Below, one piece after another: positions 20,754 to 30,361 of a stretch of DNA of 64,000 nt. Source of the DNA: Prochlorococcus marinus XMU1410 (GTDB lineage Bacteria; Cyanobacteriota; Cyanobacteriia; PCC-6307; Cyanobiaceae). Location of the stretch: NCBI RefSeq assembly GCF_017696085.1, contig NZ_JAAORH010000003.1:62001-126000 (forward strand), written 5' to 3'. The stretch's first letter is position 1. The number at the start of each line of letters is the position of its first letter. The notes beneath the pieces were generated by a model, which did no database searches, had not been told where the DNA came from, and worked only from the letters and a program-made list of their open reading frames with translations. Made by a program: the position numbers and the translations under genes.

Positions 20754-22154
20754 TTAATTAATTCCATATCCTATTTGCCAAAAATTTAAGCTAGTTTGTT
20801 TTATAACATAAGGGTCAATTATTTTTCTAGTATCGAAAACCCAAGCTGGTTTTCTCATTAATCCCTCAATTTTAAACCAGTCAATTTTCTTATAAATATC
20901 CCATTCTGTAAGAATAATAATTCCATCACTATCTTTGGCAGCCAACTCATAATCACTAGATACTTCCCACTTTGAATACTTTAGTTTTATATAGTCATTC
21001 AAATCTATATCTATATTTGATTCATTTACTCTGGGATCATGAATTACTATTGAAGCGCTTTCATCTAAAAGATATTTACATATTTTTATAGCTGGTGATT
21101 CTCTAGTATCATTTGTATCAGCTTTAAAAGCAAAACCAAATATTGAAATTTTTTTATTACTTAAAGTTCCAAATAATTTATTTAAAACTGTTTTATATAT
21201 CCTATATTGCTGCCAATTATTTATATTAATTACTTGCTCCCAGTATTCTGCAACTTCGGGCAACCCAAAATGTTCAGAAAGGTATGTTAGATTAAGGATA
21301 TCCTTTTGAAAACAACTTCCACCAAAACCTGGGCCAGCATTTAGAAAATATTCTCCAATTCTTTTATCTGATCCAACAGCTCTTTTAAGTTCATCAATAT
21401 TTGCTCCAGTTTCTTCGCATAGTGCAGAAAAAGAATTTATCGAACTTATTCTTTGAGCAAGAAAAGCATTTGAAGCTAATTTAGATAGCTCACTACTCCA
21501 AAGATTTGTAGTGATTATTTTATTTTTATCTACCCAATTTAAATATATATCCTTAAGAAGATTTATAGCATCATCATCATCGCCACCAATCAAAATTCTA
21601 TCTGGATTTTCAAGATCTTTTATTGCAGTTCCTTCAGCAAGAAATTCGGGATTAGACAAAACTGAGAATGTTTTATTTAAATCATTATCGTTTTGTGACG
21701 TTTCGAGAATAGCTTTTACTGCAGCTGCAGTTTTAACTGGAATGGTGCTTTTTTCAACAACTATAGTATGTCCTGAAGCGTTTTTTGCAACCTGTCTAGT
21801 ACATTCTTCTAAACTACTTATATCACTAGCTTTTCCTGCTCCTATTCCATATTTTTTTGTAGGTGTATTAACTGATATGAAAACTAATTCTGATTTTGAA
21901 ATAAATTCAGCTACTTTAGTTGAAAAAAATAAATTCTTATTTCTAACTCTGCTTATTACATCCGCAAGACCTGGTTCAAAAACTGGCAATTTTGACAAGT
22001 CTAAATTATTCCAAGAATCAATTCTTTCTTGATTAATATCAACAACATGAACGATAATATTAGGACATTTATCAGCTATTACAGCCATAGTTGGTCCGCC
22101 CACATATCCTGCCCCAATGCAACAAATAGATTTTATGGATTTAAAATTAATCAT
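20754..22154 (-). CDS. UDP-glucose 6-dehydrogenase, eukaryote-like form
   Basis: Oxidises UDP-glucose to UDP-glucuronate with NAD. The dinucleotide-binding motif is CCIGAGYVGGPT (11-22), and the catalytic Cys281 sits in GFGGSCFQKD. The 466-residue length, the opening through SVNTPTK, the SNPEFLAEGTAIKDL stretch and the C-terminal GFAFKADTNDTRESPA closely follow the animal/plant UGDH form as I remember it, rather than the shorter bacterial Ugd form. It supplies the UXS enzyme in the same operon and the UDP-GlcA epimerase-like SDR at 38203. Confidence 0.94.
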   Translation of the reverse strand: MINFKSIKSICCIGAGYVGGPTMAVIADKCPNIIVHVVDINQERIDSWNNLDLSKLPVFEPGLADVISRVRNKNLFFSTKVAEFISKSELVFISVNTPTKKYGIGAGKASDISSLEECTRQVAKNASGHTIVVEKSTIPVKTAAAVKAILETSQNDNDLNKTFSVLSNPEFLAEGTAIKDLENPDRILIGGDDDDAINLLKDIYLNWVDKNKIITTNLWSSELSKLASNAFLAQRISSINSFSALCEETGANIDELKRAVGSDKRIGEYFLNAGPGFGGSCFQKDILNLTYLSEHFGLPEVAEYWEQVININNWQQYRIYKTVLNKLFGTLSNKKISIFGFAFKADTNDTRESPAIKICKYLLDESASIVIHDPRVNESNIDIDLNDYIKLKYSKWEVSSDYELAAKDSDGIIILTEWDIYKKIDWFKIEGLMRKPAWVFDTRKIIDPYVIKQTSLNFWQIGYGIN

Positions 22155-22207
22155 TTAAGTATTAAACACTAATAAAACTATCTATTACAAAAAAATATAA
22201 AATTCTT

Positions 22208-22678
22208 ATGTATCATACCATTGATATATGTCCTAAAGAATTAAATAATTTAGAAATGTCTATGTTTTATAAATTAATTAATAAAGTACTAAAAGAATTT
22301 TTCATGAAAAATAATGGCCAAAAGCGGAAATTTATTTTAGCTGGAATTATTAATGTATTTTTAACAAACTTAACCTTGCAAGCATTACTCTTAATCAATT
22401 TCATTTCAATTCCCATCTCAACTTTAATAAGTCAGTTTGTAAATATGATTTTCGGCTATTTGATTTACAGTAAGTTTATTTTCAATATTAAATATTATAG
22501 AAAAAAAACCTTCATAGCAAAATACTCTATTTTGATGGCAATTATTTGGGCATTTAATAGTTTTTCAATTGAGTTAGGTTATGGTTTTGGAATTTCCAAA
22601 AATTTAACAGCTTTTTTCATTATTCCAATACTTGCAATAATATCATTTATTTTTCAAAAGTTTTGGGTTTTCAAATAA
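22208..22678 (+). CDS. GtrA family membrane protein
   Basis: The 156-residue product has four predicted membrane helices in its last 120 residues, in the GtrA pattern (KFILAGIINVFLTNLTLQAL at the start, FQKFWVF at the end). GtrA proteins are proposed flippases or scaffolds for polyprenyl-linked sugars. The first 32 residues are unlike the family; in-frame ATG codons at 22256, 22262 and 22304 give shorter products, the last being the usual GtrA length. It opens the plus-strand arabinose-like cassette. Confidence 0.85.
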   Translation: MYHTIDICPKELNNLEMSMFYKLINKVLKEFFMKNNGQKRKFILAGIINVFLTNLTLQALLLINFISIPISTLISQFVNMIFGYLIYSKFIFNIKYYRKKTFIAKYSILMAIIWAFNSFSIELGYGFGISKNLTAFFIIPILAIISFIFQKFWVFK

Positions 22679-22758
22679 GAGCTTTTAAAATTAAGAAATT
22701 TTACAAAAAAATTTTTTAACAGATAATTAATTATATTTTGAAAGATGTTTGAATTTGA

Positions 22759-24249
22759 ATGTTTGTTATAAATTATTTGAAAAAGAAAAATTTCTACGAT
22801 TATTTACTAGTTATTTTTCTGAGTTTTTTAATATTCTTTATTGCTTCATATTCATCTAGAGATACATCTTGGACTGACTTTCCTGCCTGGAAAAATGATG
22901 GTGAAAATATTCTTAAATTTTTCAGAAATATTAATAATCCAGAAATAACGTCTTCTATATATTTCTCAAAACATCCAATTGGATACGGCATAGTAGGATA
23001 TTTTGTTAAGATTTTAAGTTTTTTTAATTTTTCAAATGGAGATGCTTTAAGAATAATCAATTCACTTTTTTTGACAATGCCTATATTTGCAATAATATCT
23101 ACATCTTTAGATTCTCATATAAAGAAAATATGGATTTTATTCTACGGGTTATTAATGTCATTATCTGCTATATCACTTGTTTATATTCACTCTGGAGCAC
23201 TTGAGGTTATTCAAGGATCATTAATATCTTCATATATTATTTCAAGGTTTTTTTATAATAAAAACGAAGAAAAAAGTAAAAATAATTTATTTATAATTAG
23301 ATTCACAACACTTTTGTTAGCATCACTTCTGAAAGATACTCTTATAGTTTCTATTTTATTTTCTGAAGGATTATTTATTATTAAAAGTAATTTAGTCTTT
23401 AAAAATCAAAAATTATTCTCTAATTTCTCTAAAAATATTCATATAAATAATCTTAAATCAAAAATAAGTTTATGTGACTTTTCAGCTCTAACATTAGGAA
23501 TATCTATATCAATATTTTGGAATTTAATAAGATATAAATCAATCTTGCCTATATCTTATTTAAATGAAAGCAATACAATTAAAGTGACTAAGTCAGATTA
23601 TATTCAAAATTTTTTAGCTGGTATTTTTTCTCCAAATGGTGGACTAATTTTTTTCTATGGTATAAATATTTTTATTGTTGTTTTAGTTTTTTTAAAAATT
23701 AAGGAATTAAGAAATACTATCAAGAAAGAAAAACTATTTGTATTTATAAAGTTTTCGGAAATAAGTATTTACTCTACATCAGTAATATTTACTGCTCTTT
23801 TAATAAATTCAAAATGGTGGGCAGCTTTTGGATGGGTTTCATGGGGAAATAGACTAATAATTCCATGGTCGATGTCTCTAATTATTTCCGCTTCTCTGGG
23901 TTTAATAACATTTTTAAATATCTTTGATAGTAGTCAAGAGCTTATTTTCTTAGATTTAAATACAAATAAATTTAAGATTCTCAAGAATAAAATTTCATTA
24001 ATTAATAGGAAATTTTTTATATTAATTTCTAGATTAGCTATTATTTGTGGTATTTATTATTTTATTTCTTCTCTTAATATGAGTAACTACAAAATCAGTT
24101 CAAGAATAGAAATATCTGACAGATGTCAAAATTTTTACGAACAAATCTATAAAAACAGGAGTCAATACTCACCAGAGCAAGAAATTTATAATACAAAAGA
24201 ATTTAAACTTTGCGTAAGAGATAGATTTTGGAAATTAAAATTACCCTAA
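22759..24249 (+). CDS. Multi-spanning membrane protein, probable GT-C glycosyltransferase
   Basis: The 496-residue protein has about ten membrane helices. After the first helix (about 16-32) comes a periplasmic loop with acidic residues (SRDTSWTDFPAWKNDGENIL), the place where GT-C enzymes carry their catalytic acidic residue, then SKHPIGYGIVGY. A later periplasmic loop has FSPNGGLIFFYG and WAAFGWVSWGNRLI. Family membership is inferred from topology and these loop features; sequence similarity to a named enzyme is not clear. It sits between a GtrA gene and a second GT-C-like gene, 20 bp before the latter. Confidence 0.7.
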   Translation: MFVINYLKKKNFYDYLLVIFLSFLIFFIASYSSRDTSWTDFPAWKNDGENILKFFRNINNPEITSSIYFSKHPIGYGIVGYFVKILSFFNFSNGDALRIINSLFLTMPIFAIISTSLDSHIKKIWILFYGLLMSLSAISLVYIHSGALEVIQGSLISSYIISRFFYNKNEEKSKNNLFIIRFTTLLLASLLKDTLIVSILFSEGLFIIKSNLVFKNQKLFSNFSKNIHINNLKSKISLCDFSALTLGISISIFWNLIRYKSILPISYLNESNTIKVTKSDYIQNFLAGIFSPNGGLIFFYGINIFIVVLVFLKIKELRNTIKKEKLFVFIKFSEISIYSTSVIFTALLINSKWWAAFGWVSWGNRLIIPWSMSLIISASLGLITFLNIFDSSQELIFLDLNTNKFKILKNKISLINRKFFILISRLAIICGIYYFISSLNMSNYKISSRIEISDRCQNFYEQIYKNRSQYSPEQEIYNTKEFKLCVRDRFWKLKLP

Positions 24250-24269
24250 ATAACTAGAAAGAATAATTT

Positions 24270-26318
24270 ATGATTAAACCAATGCAGTTCACTTTATTCA
24301 AGAAATTATCAAATGATAATAATTTACTTTTCATCTTACAATTATTAGCTTTAGTTTTAATTTTACTCTTTAAATTTATTCTACAAATTAAAAATATAGA
24401 CTCTAATGATTTAGATGTTGTTGCAGGTGATTCTGGTGCGAATGCAATATTAATTGAAAGCGCGAAAAACCTAAACTTATTTCATGGAAATTATTCAAGA
24501 GTAGGGTTTTATCATCCTGGTCCCTATTTCTTTCAAATACAAGCAATTTCAGAAATAATTTTTGTAGATAAATTGAAGATAATAAAAGATATTTATATAA
24601 GTCATGCATTAGGACTATATATTTCAAATATTTTTTTAATAACTTTTTCGGCATTTGCCATGTCTAGAATCTATAAAAATAAAGTTGTTGGCGTAAATAA
24701 TCTATTTCTATGTTTATTTTTAATTTCTATTAATGATTTTGGCGGAAAAGATTGGATAGGAACTTGGATGCCAAATAATTATATTATTCCTTATATGGCA
24801 TTTAACATATCTATATTGTCTTTATTTAATGGTCGCTTATTAAAAAATTTATTAACTACAAGAATTTCTTATATCTTATGTATTTTTTCTGGCTTTATAC
24901 TTATTCACGGACATGCCAGTTTTATAGGTTTAGTGCCATTACAAATTTTAATCAGTTTATTTTTAATAGAAATTATCCTCTTAAAAAAAGAAAACAAAAA
25001 TTTAAATCTAAATAATATATTATTTTGTTTACTACAAAATAATATTAAAATTTTCAGTTCTATATTATTTTCTTCTTTATTTGTTTTTATATCTTCCATT
25101 ATGCTTTTACCGATAATTATTGAAAGCTTTTATAATTTTCCTGGACAAGTTCCTTTTTACTTTTCATATACAGAATCTAGTGAAATTAATAACATATTTG
25201 AATCTATTATTTTTTTATTTAAAACATGGCCAGGAGGAGCTTTAGGTACATTTTTTTTTATAATACTTATTTTAAGTTATTTTCAAAATTTTAAATTAAA
25301 AATAAATCTGTCTTTAAAAAACAACTTATATGTATTAACTATACCAAGTACAATAGTAATTTTGTTCTATACAGTTAAAGGTATTGATAACTTAAATGAT
25401 AATTATCTTATCTATTACTATACTTCAATTTATGCGCTATCTGTTTCCACTACTCTAATATTTCTAGTTAATAATTTCCAAAAGATATTTGAATTCTCAG
25501 TTCCTTATTTTACAAAAGCTAATTCTTTAATTTTATTTTCTTTTTTATGTTCCTATTTTTTAGGGATCCATAATTATGATCCTTATATACACAGAGAATT
25601 AAACGTAAAAAATTTATATAATAATCTAAATAATAGAACTGAAATAAATTATCTTAGTGAGCATTCACATAATGGTTGGGTATTAATGAATGGTGTTTTT
25701 GCTAATGAAGCTGTTAATAAATCTCCAAAAGATATTTGTATAAGCCCAAGAAACTATAATATTTCATTTAAATCAAAAAACAAATGTGATTCAGATCTGA
25801 TAAATGACAAAAGTATTTTTTTATCTAAAAAGAACGAATTGAATGGTATAAATGTGGAATTAAAAAATCAGATAAAGATTAAAGATGATTTCTTTATTGG
25901 TAATGAGATTTCTAGCATTTCTCTTGATAAAAACAATTTAAAAAAGCTAACTCATTCAACAAGCACTCCACTAGAAGCAAATTCTAAATCGGATGTAAAC
26001 AAATATCTTCACTTTGGACCTTACCTAACTTTAAGAGAAGGAAAATATAAATTAGAAATAAACTATAGATGTGATGAAGCTAATTCGTGTGGATTTTTTG
26101 ATGTAGTTACAGATTTTGGAAATATTTTATTTGCAAAATCAGATCTCCAAAATACAAATAATAAATTTAAAAATTTAAACTTATTTTTTGTAATCAAAAA
26201 TGATGCGCTTAATAAAAATTATCAAAAAAAGAATTATGTAAATAATTTAGAATTGAGATCAATTTATAAAGGGGGCAATATAAAAATTAATAATTATTCG
26301 TTAGAGTATTTGGATTAA
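24270..26318 (+). CDS. GT-C family membrane glycosyltransferase with C-terminal sugar-binding-like domain
   Basis: The 682-residue protein has about eleven membrane helices followed by a soluble C-terminal region (about 450-682). The first periplasmic loop contains DLDVVAGDSGANAILIESA, then NYSRVGFYHPGPYFF, a loop also known from actinobacterial GT-C proteins of the arabinosyltransferase type. The C-terminal part (YLHFGPYLTLREGKYKLEIN, then NLELRSIYKGGN) reads as a beta-sandwich carbohydrate-binding fold, as in EmbC/AftD-like enzymes. It probably uses a polyprenyl-phosphate sugar outside the membrane. The acceptor is unknown. Confidence 0.78.
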   Translation: MIKPMQFTLFKKLSNDNNLLFILQLLALVLILLFKFILQIKNIDSNDLDVVAGDSGANAILIESAKNLNLFHGNYSRVGFYHPGPYFFQIQAISEIIFVDKLKIIKDIYISHALGLYISNIFLITFSAFAMSRIYKNKVVGVNNLFLCLFLISINDFGGKDWIGTWMPNNYIIPYMAFNISILSLFNGRLLKNLLTTRISYILCIFSGFILIHGHASFIGLVPLQILISLFLIEIILLKKENKNLNLNNILFCLLQNNIKIFSSILFSSLFVFISSIMLLPIIIESFYNFPGQVPFYFSYTESSEINNIFESIIFLFKTWPGGALGTFFFIILILSYFQNFKLKINLSLKNNLYVLTIPSTIVILFYTVKGIDNLNDNYLIYYYTSIYALSVSTTLIFLVNNFQKIFEFSVPYFTKANSLILFSFLCSYFLGIHNYDPYIHRELNVKNLYNNLNNRTEINYLSEHSHNGWVLMNGVFANEAVNKSPKDICISPRNYNISFKSKNKCDSDLINDKSIFLSKKNELNGINVELKNQIKIKDDFFIGNEISSISLDKNNLKKLTHSTSTPLEANSKSDVNKYLHFGPYLTLREGKYKLEINYRCDEANSCGFFDVVTDFGNILFAKSDLQNTNNKFKNLNLFFVIKNDALNKNYQKKNYVNNLELRSIYKGGNIKINNYSLEYLD

Positions 26319-26410
26319 GAAAGCATAATATTAAAGATTTCAAAATTAAATTAGAATAATATATTATAATGATTTTGCAATTTAGGATTCTTCTTTAAAG
26401 AAAATATTAA

Positions 26411-27328
26411 ATGATAATTTATTTAATAAAATCATGCCGATTAAGACAATGGACAAAGAATCTTCTAATATTTGCTCCAGGTATTTTTAGTAAAGATTAT
26501 TATATATTTGGTTGGTTAAATTGTATAGAAGCATTTATTAGTTTTTGCTTAATTTCAAGTGGTATTTACTTAATAAACGATTTAATAGATATTGATTCTG
26601 ATAGAAGTCATCCTACTAAATGTAAAAGACCCATAGCAGCAGGAAAAATTAAACCAAATATAGCTTTCTCTTCATCCTTATTTTTAATTGCACTAAGTTT
26701 AATAATTTCTGCAACAATTAGTAATCTTATTTTTTTTCTATTAACTTTATATTTATTTATACAAATTCTTTATTGTTTATTTTTTAAAAACAAGCCAATT
26801 CTTGATATATTTTCAATCTCAGCAGGTTTTTTACTAAGAGCTTTGGTTGGAGTTGCAGCTTACGGGGGCAATTGGTCTCATTGGTTTTTATTAACTATTG
26901 GGATGTTATCTCTATTTTTAGCAATTGAAAAAAGAAAAACAGAGCTACGTAATTCAGAAAAAAGTGGAGTTTTGACGAGAAAAGTTTTATCAAGATATTC
27001 TTTACCCCTTTTTCAAAGACTAGAGTCAACAGTAACAAGTTGTGCTTTTATGGCTTATGCTCTTTGGAGCTCTGGTCCAAATTTGAATGGAGCAGAAACC
27101 AGTTGGATGCTAATTACTGTGCCTTTTGTATTGATGGGAATTTTTAGATATCAATTAATTAGTGACCCTCAAGAATCTAATAAAAGAATGCTAATCAATA
27201 AAGAAGATACAACAGAAAAGCCAGAAGAGATTCTTTTAAGAGATAAGGGAATAAAAATTACAATAATTTGCTGGTTGTTATGCGTGATTTCGGTAAAAAT
27301 TCTTTATCAAAATAACTATATTACATGA
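26411..27328 (+). CDS. UbiA-type polyprenyl-phosphate phosphoribosyltransferase (DPPR synthase-like)
   Basis: UbiA-superfamily membrane enzyme (305 residues, about eight helices) that in mycobacteria (Rv3806c) joins PRPP to decaprenyl phosphate. The family opening RLRQWTKNLLIFAPGIF, the first Asp-rich motif NDLIDIDSD (56-64) followed by DRSHPTKCKRPIAAG, and the second conserved segment AIEKRKTEL are all present; these distinguish DPPR synthases from quinone-prenylating UbiA enzymes. The gene overlaps the DprE2-like gene by 4 bp (ATGA), a strong coupling. The product would be polyprenyl-phosphoribose 5-phosphate, the first committed step to polyprenyl-phosphoarabinose. Confidence 0.9.
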   Translation: MIIYLIKSCRLRQWTKNLLIFAPGIFSKDYYIFGWLNCIEAFISFCLISSGIYLINDLIDIDSDRSHPTKCKRPIAAGKIKPNIAFSSSLFLIALSLIISATISNLIFFLLTLYLFIQILYCLFFKNKPILDIFSISAGFLLRALVGVAAYGGNWSHWFLLTIGMLSLFLAIEKRKTELRNSEKSGVLTRKVLSRYSLPLFQRLESTVTSCAFMAYALWSSGPNLNGAETSWMLITVPFVLMGIFRYQLISDPQESNKRMLINKEDTTEKPEEILLRDKGIKITIICWLLCVISVKILYQNNYIT

Positions 27329-28044
27329 CCATTAAATCAGCTTGGATATTAGGAAGCACCAGTACAGTTGCAAAAGCAACTATAAATAATCTCGCTAAAT
27401 TAGGCTGTAAAAGATTTCACCTTGTATCAAGAAACATAGAGTTAAATAAGAGTTTTGGTGAAATGTTATTTCAAAAATATGGATGTTTGATCACATACGA
27501 ACTTGTAAATCTTGATAAAATTGATAATCAAGAGAAAAAAATTAGTCAAATATATGATCTTTATTTTATATGTGCTGGCACCTTAGGAAAACCATTATTA
27601 GCTAGAAAAGATTTAAATGAAGCTATGAATATTATTAACGTTAATTTTTGTAGCATTATTCCATGGTTAAGTGCAATAGTTAATGAAAAAAGAATTAATC
27701 ATGCTGGATCTCTGTGGATAATGTCATCAGTCGCAGCTGATATTGGTAGACCTTCAAACTATCATTATGGAGCCTCTAAAGCAGCACTTACTAAATTTTG
27801 CGAAGGCTTAATGTTGAGATGTAATGATAAGCCATTTAATATTCGTATAATTAAAGCTGGTTATATATCTTCTCCAATGACGAAAGGGAAAGCTCCAGAA
27901 ATATTATGTATTTCGCCTGATAGTTTTGCAAAAAGCCTATTACGTCAAGAAAATAAAAGAGGTATAGAATATAAACCTTTGATATGGTCTTTTATAATGA
28001 AAATTATAAAACTTTTGCCAAAGAAATTACTTTCTAAGATGTAG
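27325..28044 (+). CDS. DprE2-like SDR reductase (polyprenyl-phosphoryl-ribose epimerase subunit)
   Basis: Short-chain dehydrogenase of 239 residues. The nucleotide-binding segment is WILGSTSTVAKA, the active-site Ser is in IMSSVA (about 134), and the Tyr-Lys pair is Y148/K152 in YGASKAAL. The first and last thirds resemble decaprenylphosphoryl-2-keto-ribose reductase, which reduces the keto intermediate to the arabinose form. The identification rests mainly on its place between the DPPR synthase (4-bp overlap) and the DprE1-like gene (5-bp gap), plus overall pattern. Confidence 0.87.
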   Translation: MTIKSAWILGSTSTVAKATINNLAKLGCKRFHLVSRNIELNKSFGEMLFQKYGCLITYELVNLDKIDNQEKKISQIYDLYFICAGTLGKPLLARKDLNEAMNIINVNFCSIIPWLSAIVNEKRINHAGSLWIMSSVAADIGRPSNYHYGASKAALTKFCEGLMLRCNDKPFNIRIIKAGYISSPMTKGKAPEILCISPDSFAKSLLRQENKRGIEYKPLIWSFIMKIIKLLPKKLLSKM

Positions 28045-28049
28045 TCTAA

Positions 28050-29414
28050 ATGTTAAATAATATTCAGCAAAAAACTGAACTCATATCAGGATGGGGCAGA
28101 ACAAAATCTATACAATCAAATATTCTTTTACCGCATAATGATGAGCAAGTTAGTGAAATAATAAAAAGTTCAAATTATTCTTCAATTATTCCTAGAGGTT
28201 TAGGAAGATCTTATGGAGACGCAGCTCAATGTTGTGTTGGTAAAGTTTTAGATTTGAGAAATTTTAATAAAATTTCACTTAATAAGGATTCCGCAAGTGT
28301 TACTGTTGGCGCAGGAGTAAGTTTAGAAGAATTATTAAAATACATAGTTAATAAAGGCTTCTTTTTACCTGTTTCTCCAGGGACAAAATATGTGACGATA
28401 GGAGGGGCTATTTCCTCTGATGTTCATGGGAAGAACCATCATTGTGAAGGCAGCTTTGCTAATCATGTAGAGGAAATTACAATAATAAACGGGACTGGTG
28501 AAAAAATAAAACTTTCCCCTTCTAATGCAAAAACTAAAAATGCTTTTTGGGCAACTGCTGGGGGGATGGGATTAACAGGCGTTATCCTAGATGCAAAATT
28601 TAAACTTATCCCTATTTCAACATCTCTTATTAGTGTTAATACAATAAGATTTTTAAATCTGGAAAGTCTTATGGAAGAAATGATAAAAGGTGATGAAAAA
28701 TTTAGATATAGTGTTGCTTGGATTGATAGTCTTCATAAAAATGGGAGAGGAATATTAACAAGAGGAGACCACGCAAATATTGAAAGTATAAAATCGCAGA
28801 GTAATATTGAAGATCCATTTTTTTATGACCCAAAGCAAATTGGTAATACTCCTTCGTTCCTGCCAGGAGGTTTGCTAAATAATTGGACTGTTAAGGCTTT
28901 TAACGAAGCATGGTATAGAAAATCTCCGAACTTTAAAGAAGATGAACTACAAACAATTAATTCTTTCTTCCATCCTTTAGACGGTATAAAAAATTGGAAT
29001 AAAATATATGGGCCAAAAGGTTTCTTACAATATCAATTTGTGGTCCCAGATGAAGGAGCATATATGATTAAAAAAACCTTGGATAAATTAAAAGAAATTG
29101 GAGCTCCAAGTTTCTTAACTGTTTTAAAAAGATTTGGGGAAAAAAATTCTGGGCTACTATCTTTCCCCTTCAAAGGGTGGACTTTAGCTGCTGATGTACC
29201 TGCAGGAGTTAACGGCTTATATGAAACTTTGAATGAACTTGATAATGATCTATTAGATGCAGGTGGTAGGATATATCTAGCTAAGGACTCTAGGCAATCT
29301 GCTAGTACCTTTTCTGCATCTTACCCTCAATTAAATGAATGGTTAAATGAGAAAGAAAAGCTAGATCCGAATCATATCTTTTGTTCTGATTTATCAGAAA
29401 GATTAAAATTATAA
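28050..29414 (+). CDS. DprE1-like FAD-dependent polyprenyl-phosphoryl-ribose 2'-oxidase
   Basis: FAD-linked oxidase of 454 residues. The FAD-binding loop RGLGRSYGDAAQ (49-60), the segment DVHGKNHH (123-130) and the catalytic-lysine region AKDSR with K411 all agree with mycobacterial DprE1 as I recall it, as does the segment LSFPFKGWTLAADVP. At the place of the mycobacterial cysteine targeted by benzothiazinones (GWNICVDFP), this protein has Ala379. It would oxidise C2' of polyprenyl-phosphoryl-ribose, and the SDR encoded just upstream would complete the epimerisation to arabinose. Confidence 0.92.
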   Translation: MLNNIQQKTELISGWGRTKSIQSNILLPHNDEQVSEIIKSSNYSSIIPRGLGRSYGDAAQCCVGKVLDLRNFNKISLNKDSASVTVGAGVSLEELLKYIVNKGFFLPVSPGTKYVTIGGAISSDVHGKNHHCEGSFANHVEEITIINGTGEKIKLSPSNAKTKNAFWATAGGMGLTGVILDAKFKLIPISTSLISVNTIRFLNLESLMEEMIKGDEKFRYSVAWIDSLHKNGRGILTRGDHANIESIKSQSNIEDPFFYDPKQIGNTPSFLPGGLLNNWTVKAFNEAWYRKSPNFKEDELQTINSFFHPLDGIKNWNKIYGPKGFLQYQFVVPDEGAYMIKKTLDKLKEIGAPSFLTVLKRFGEKNSGLLSFPFKGWTLAADVPAGVNGLYETLNELDNDLLDAGGRIYLAKDSRQSASTFSASYPQLNEWLNEKEKLDPNHIFCSDLSERLKL

Positions 29415-29422
29415 ATTAATTT

Positions 29423-30361
29423 ATGAAAATTTTTATTCCAGGAGGTTCAGGACTAGTTGGCCTAAATTTAATAGCAAAATTACTAGAATCCAATCCTAAT
29501 TGGGAATTGACGGTAGTTGATAAAAAATCAGAAGCTGTAAATATTGCAAAATTAATTTTTCCAAGTGTCAAATTTATTGTTGAAGATCTTTGCCTTGTGA
29601 AAAACCAAAAATGGCCTAAGGTGGCTTTATCATCAGATGCTTGTGTAATGTTGCAAGCTGAGATAGGGAATAAAGATAAAAGTATGTTTTATAAAAATAA
29701 TATTGAAAGTACAGAAAATATTCTGAATGTAATTCAACATAACAAAGGAATAAGATTAATACATGTAAGTAGTTCAGTAGTTAATTCAATCTCCAATGAT
29801 GAATATACACGAACCAAAAGAGAGCAAGAGCGATTAGTATTGTCAAAATTTAAAGATCAAATTGTTCTTAGGCCTACATTAATGTTTGGTTGGTTTGACA
29901 GAAAACATATGGGTTGGTTAGCACTTTTCATGAAAAAAATGCCTATTTTCCCAATACCAGGAAATGGCAATTTCATAAGGCAACCTCTTTATGTAAACGA
30001 TTTTTGTGAAATAATAAAAAGCTGTCTCGAGGATAAATACATATCAGGAACATTTAACATTAGCGGATTAGAAAAAATTACTTACTCTTCACTTATGAAG
30101 AACTTAAGAAATGCCTGTGGCGCTAGATGTTTATTAATTAATATACCAATACCTGTTTTTAGTTTTCTTTTGAAAATCTGGTCATTTATATCTAAAAAAC
30201 CTGCCTTTACAAATTCTCAACTTATGGCCTTAATTGGAGGTGATGAGTTTGAAGTAATTAATTGGCCAAAAATTTTTAAAATCAAATCCACAAAAATAAG
30301 CAATGCCCTTATAGAAACACATCAAAATAAACAATACTCCAAAGTAATCTTTCCTTTCTAA
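29423..30361 (+). CDS. NAD-dependent epimerase/dehydratase (extended SDR)
   Basis: The 312-residue protein begins with the Rossmann motif IPGGSGLVGLN and has the Tyr-Lys pair in DEYTRTKREQE. It contains RPTLMFGWFDRKHMG and a C-terminal hydrophobic stretch (about 238-258) that may touch the membrane. The extended-SDR fold is clear but the substrate is not. It lies 8 bp after the DprE1-like gene and directly abuts the FAD oxidoreductase (ATG immediately after its stop), so it belongs to the cassette. Confidence 0.85.
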   Translation: MKIFIPGGSGLVGLNLIAKLLESNPNWELTVVDKKSEAVNIAKLIFPSVKFIVEDLCLVKNQKWPKVALSSDACVMLQAEIGNKDKSMFYKNNIESTENILNVIQHNKGIRLIHVSSSVVNSISNDEYTRTKREQERLVLSKFKDQIVLRPTLMFGWFDRKHMGWLALFMKKMPIFPIPGNGNFIRQPLYVNDFCEIIKSCLEDKYISGTFNISGLEKITYSSLMKNLRNACGARCLLINIPIPVFSFLLKIWSFISKKPAFTNSQLMALIGGDEFEVINWPKIFKIKSTKISNALIETHQNKQYSKVIFPF

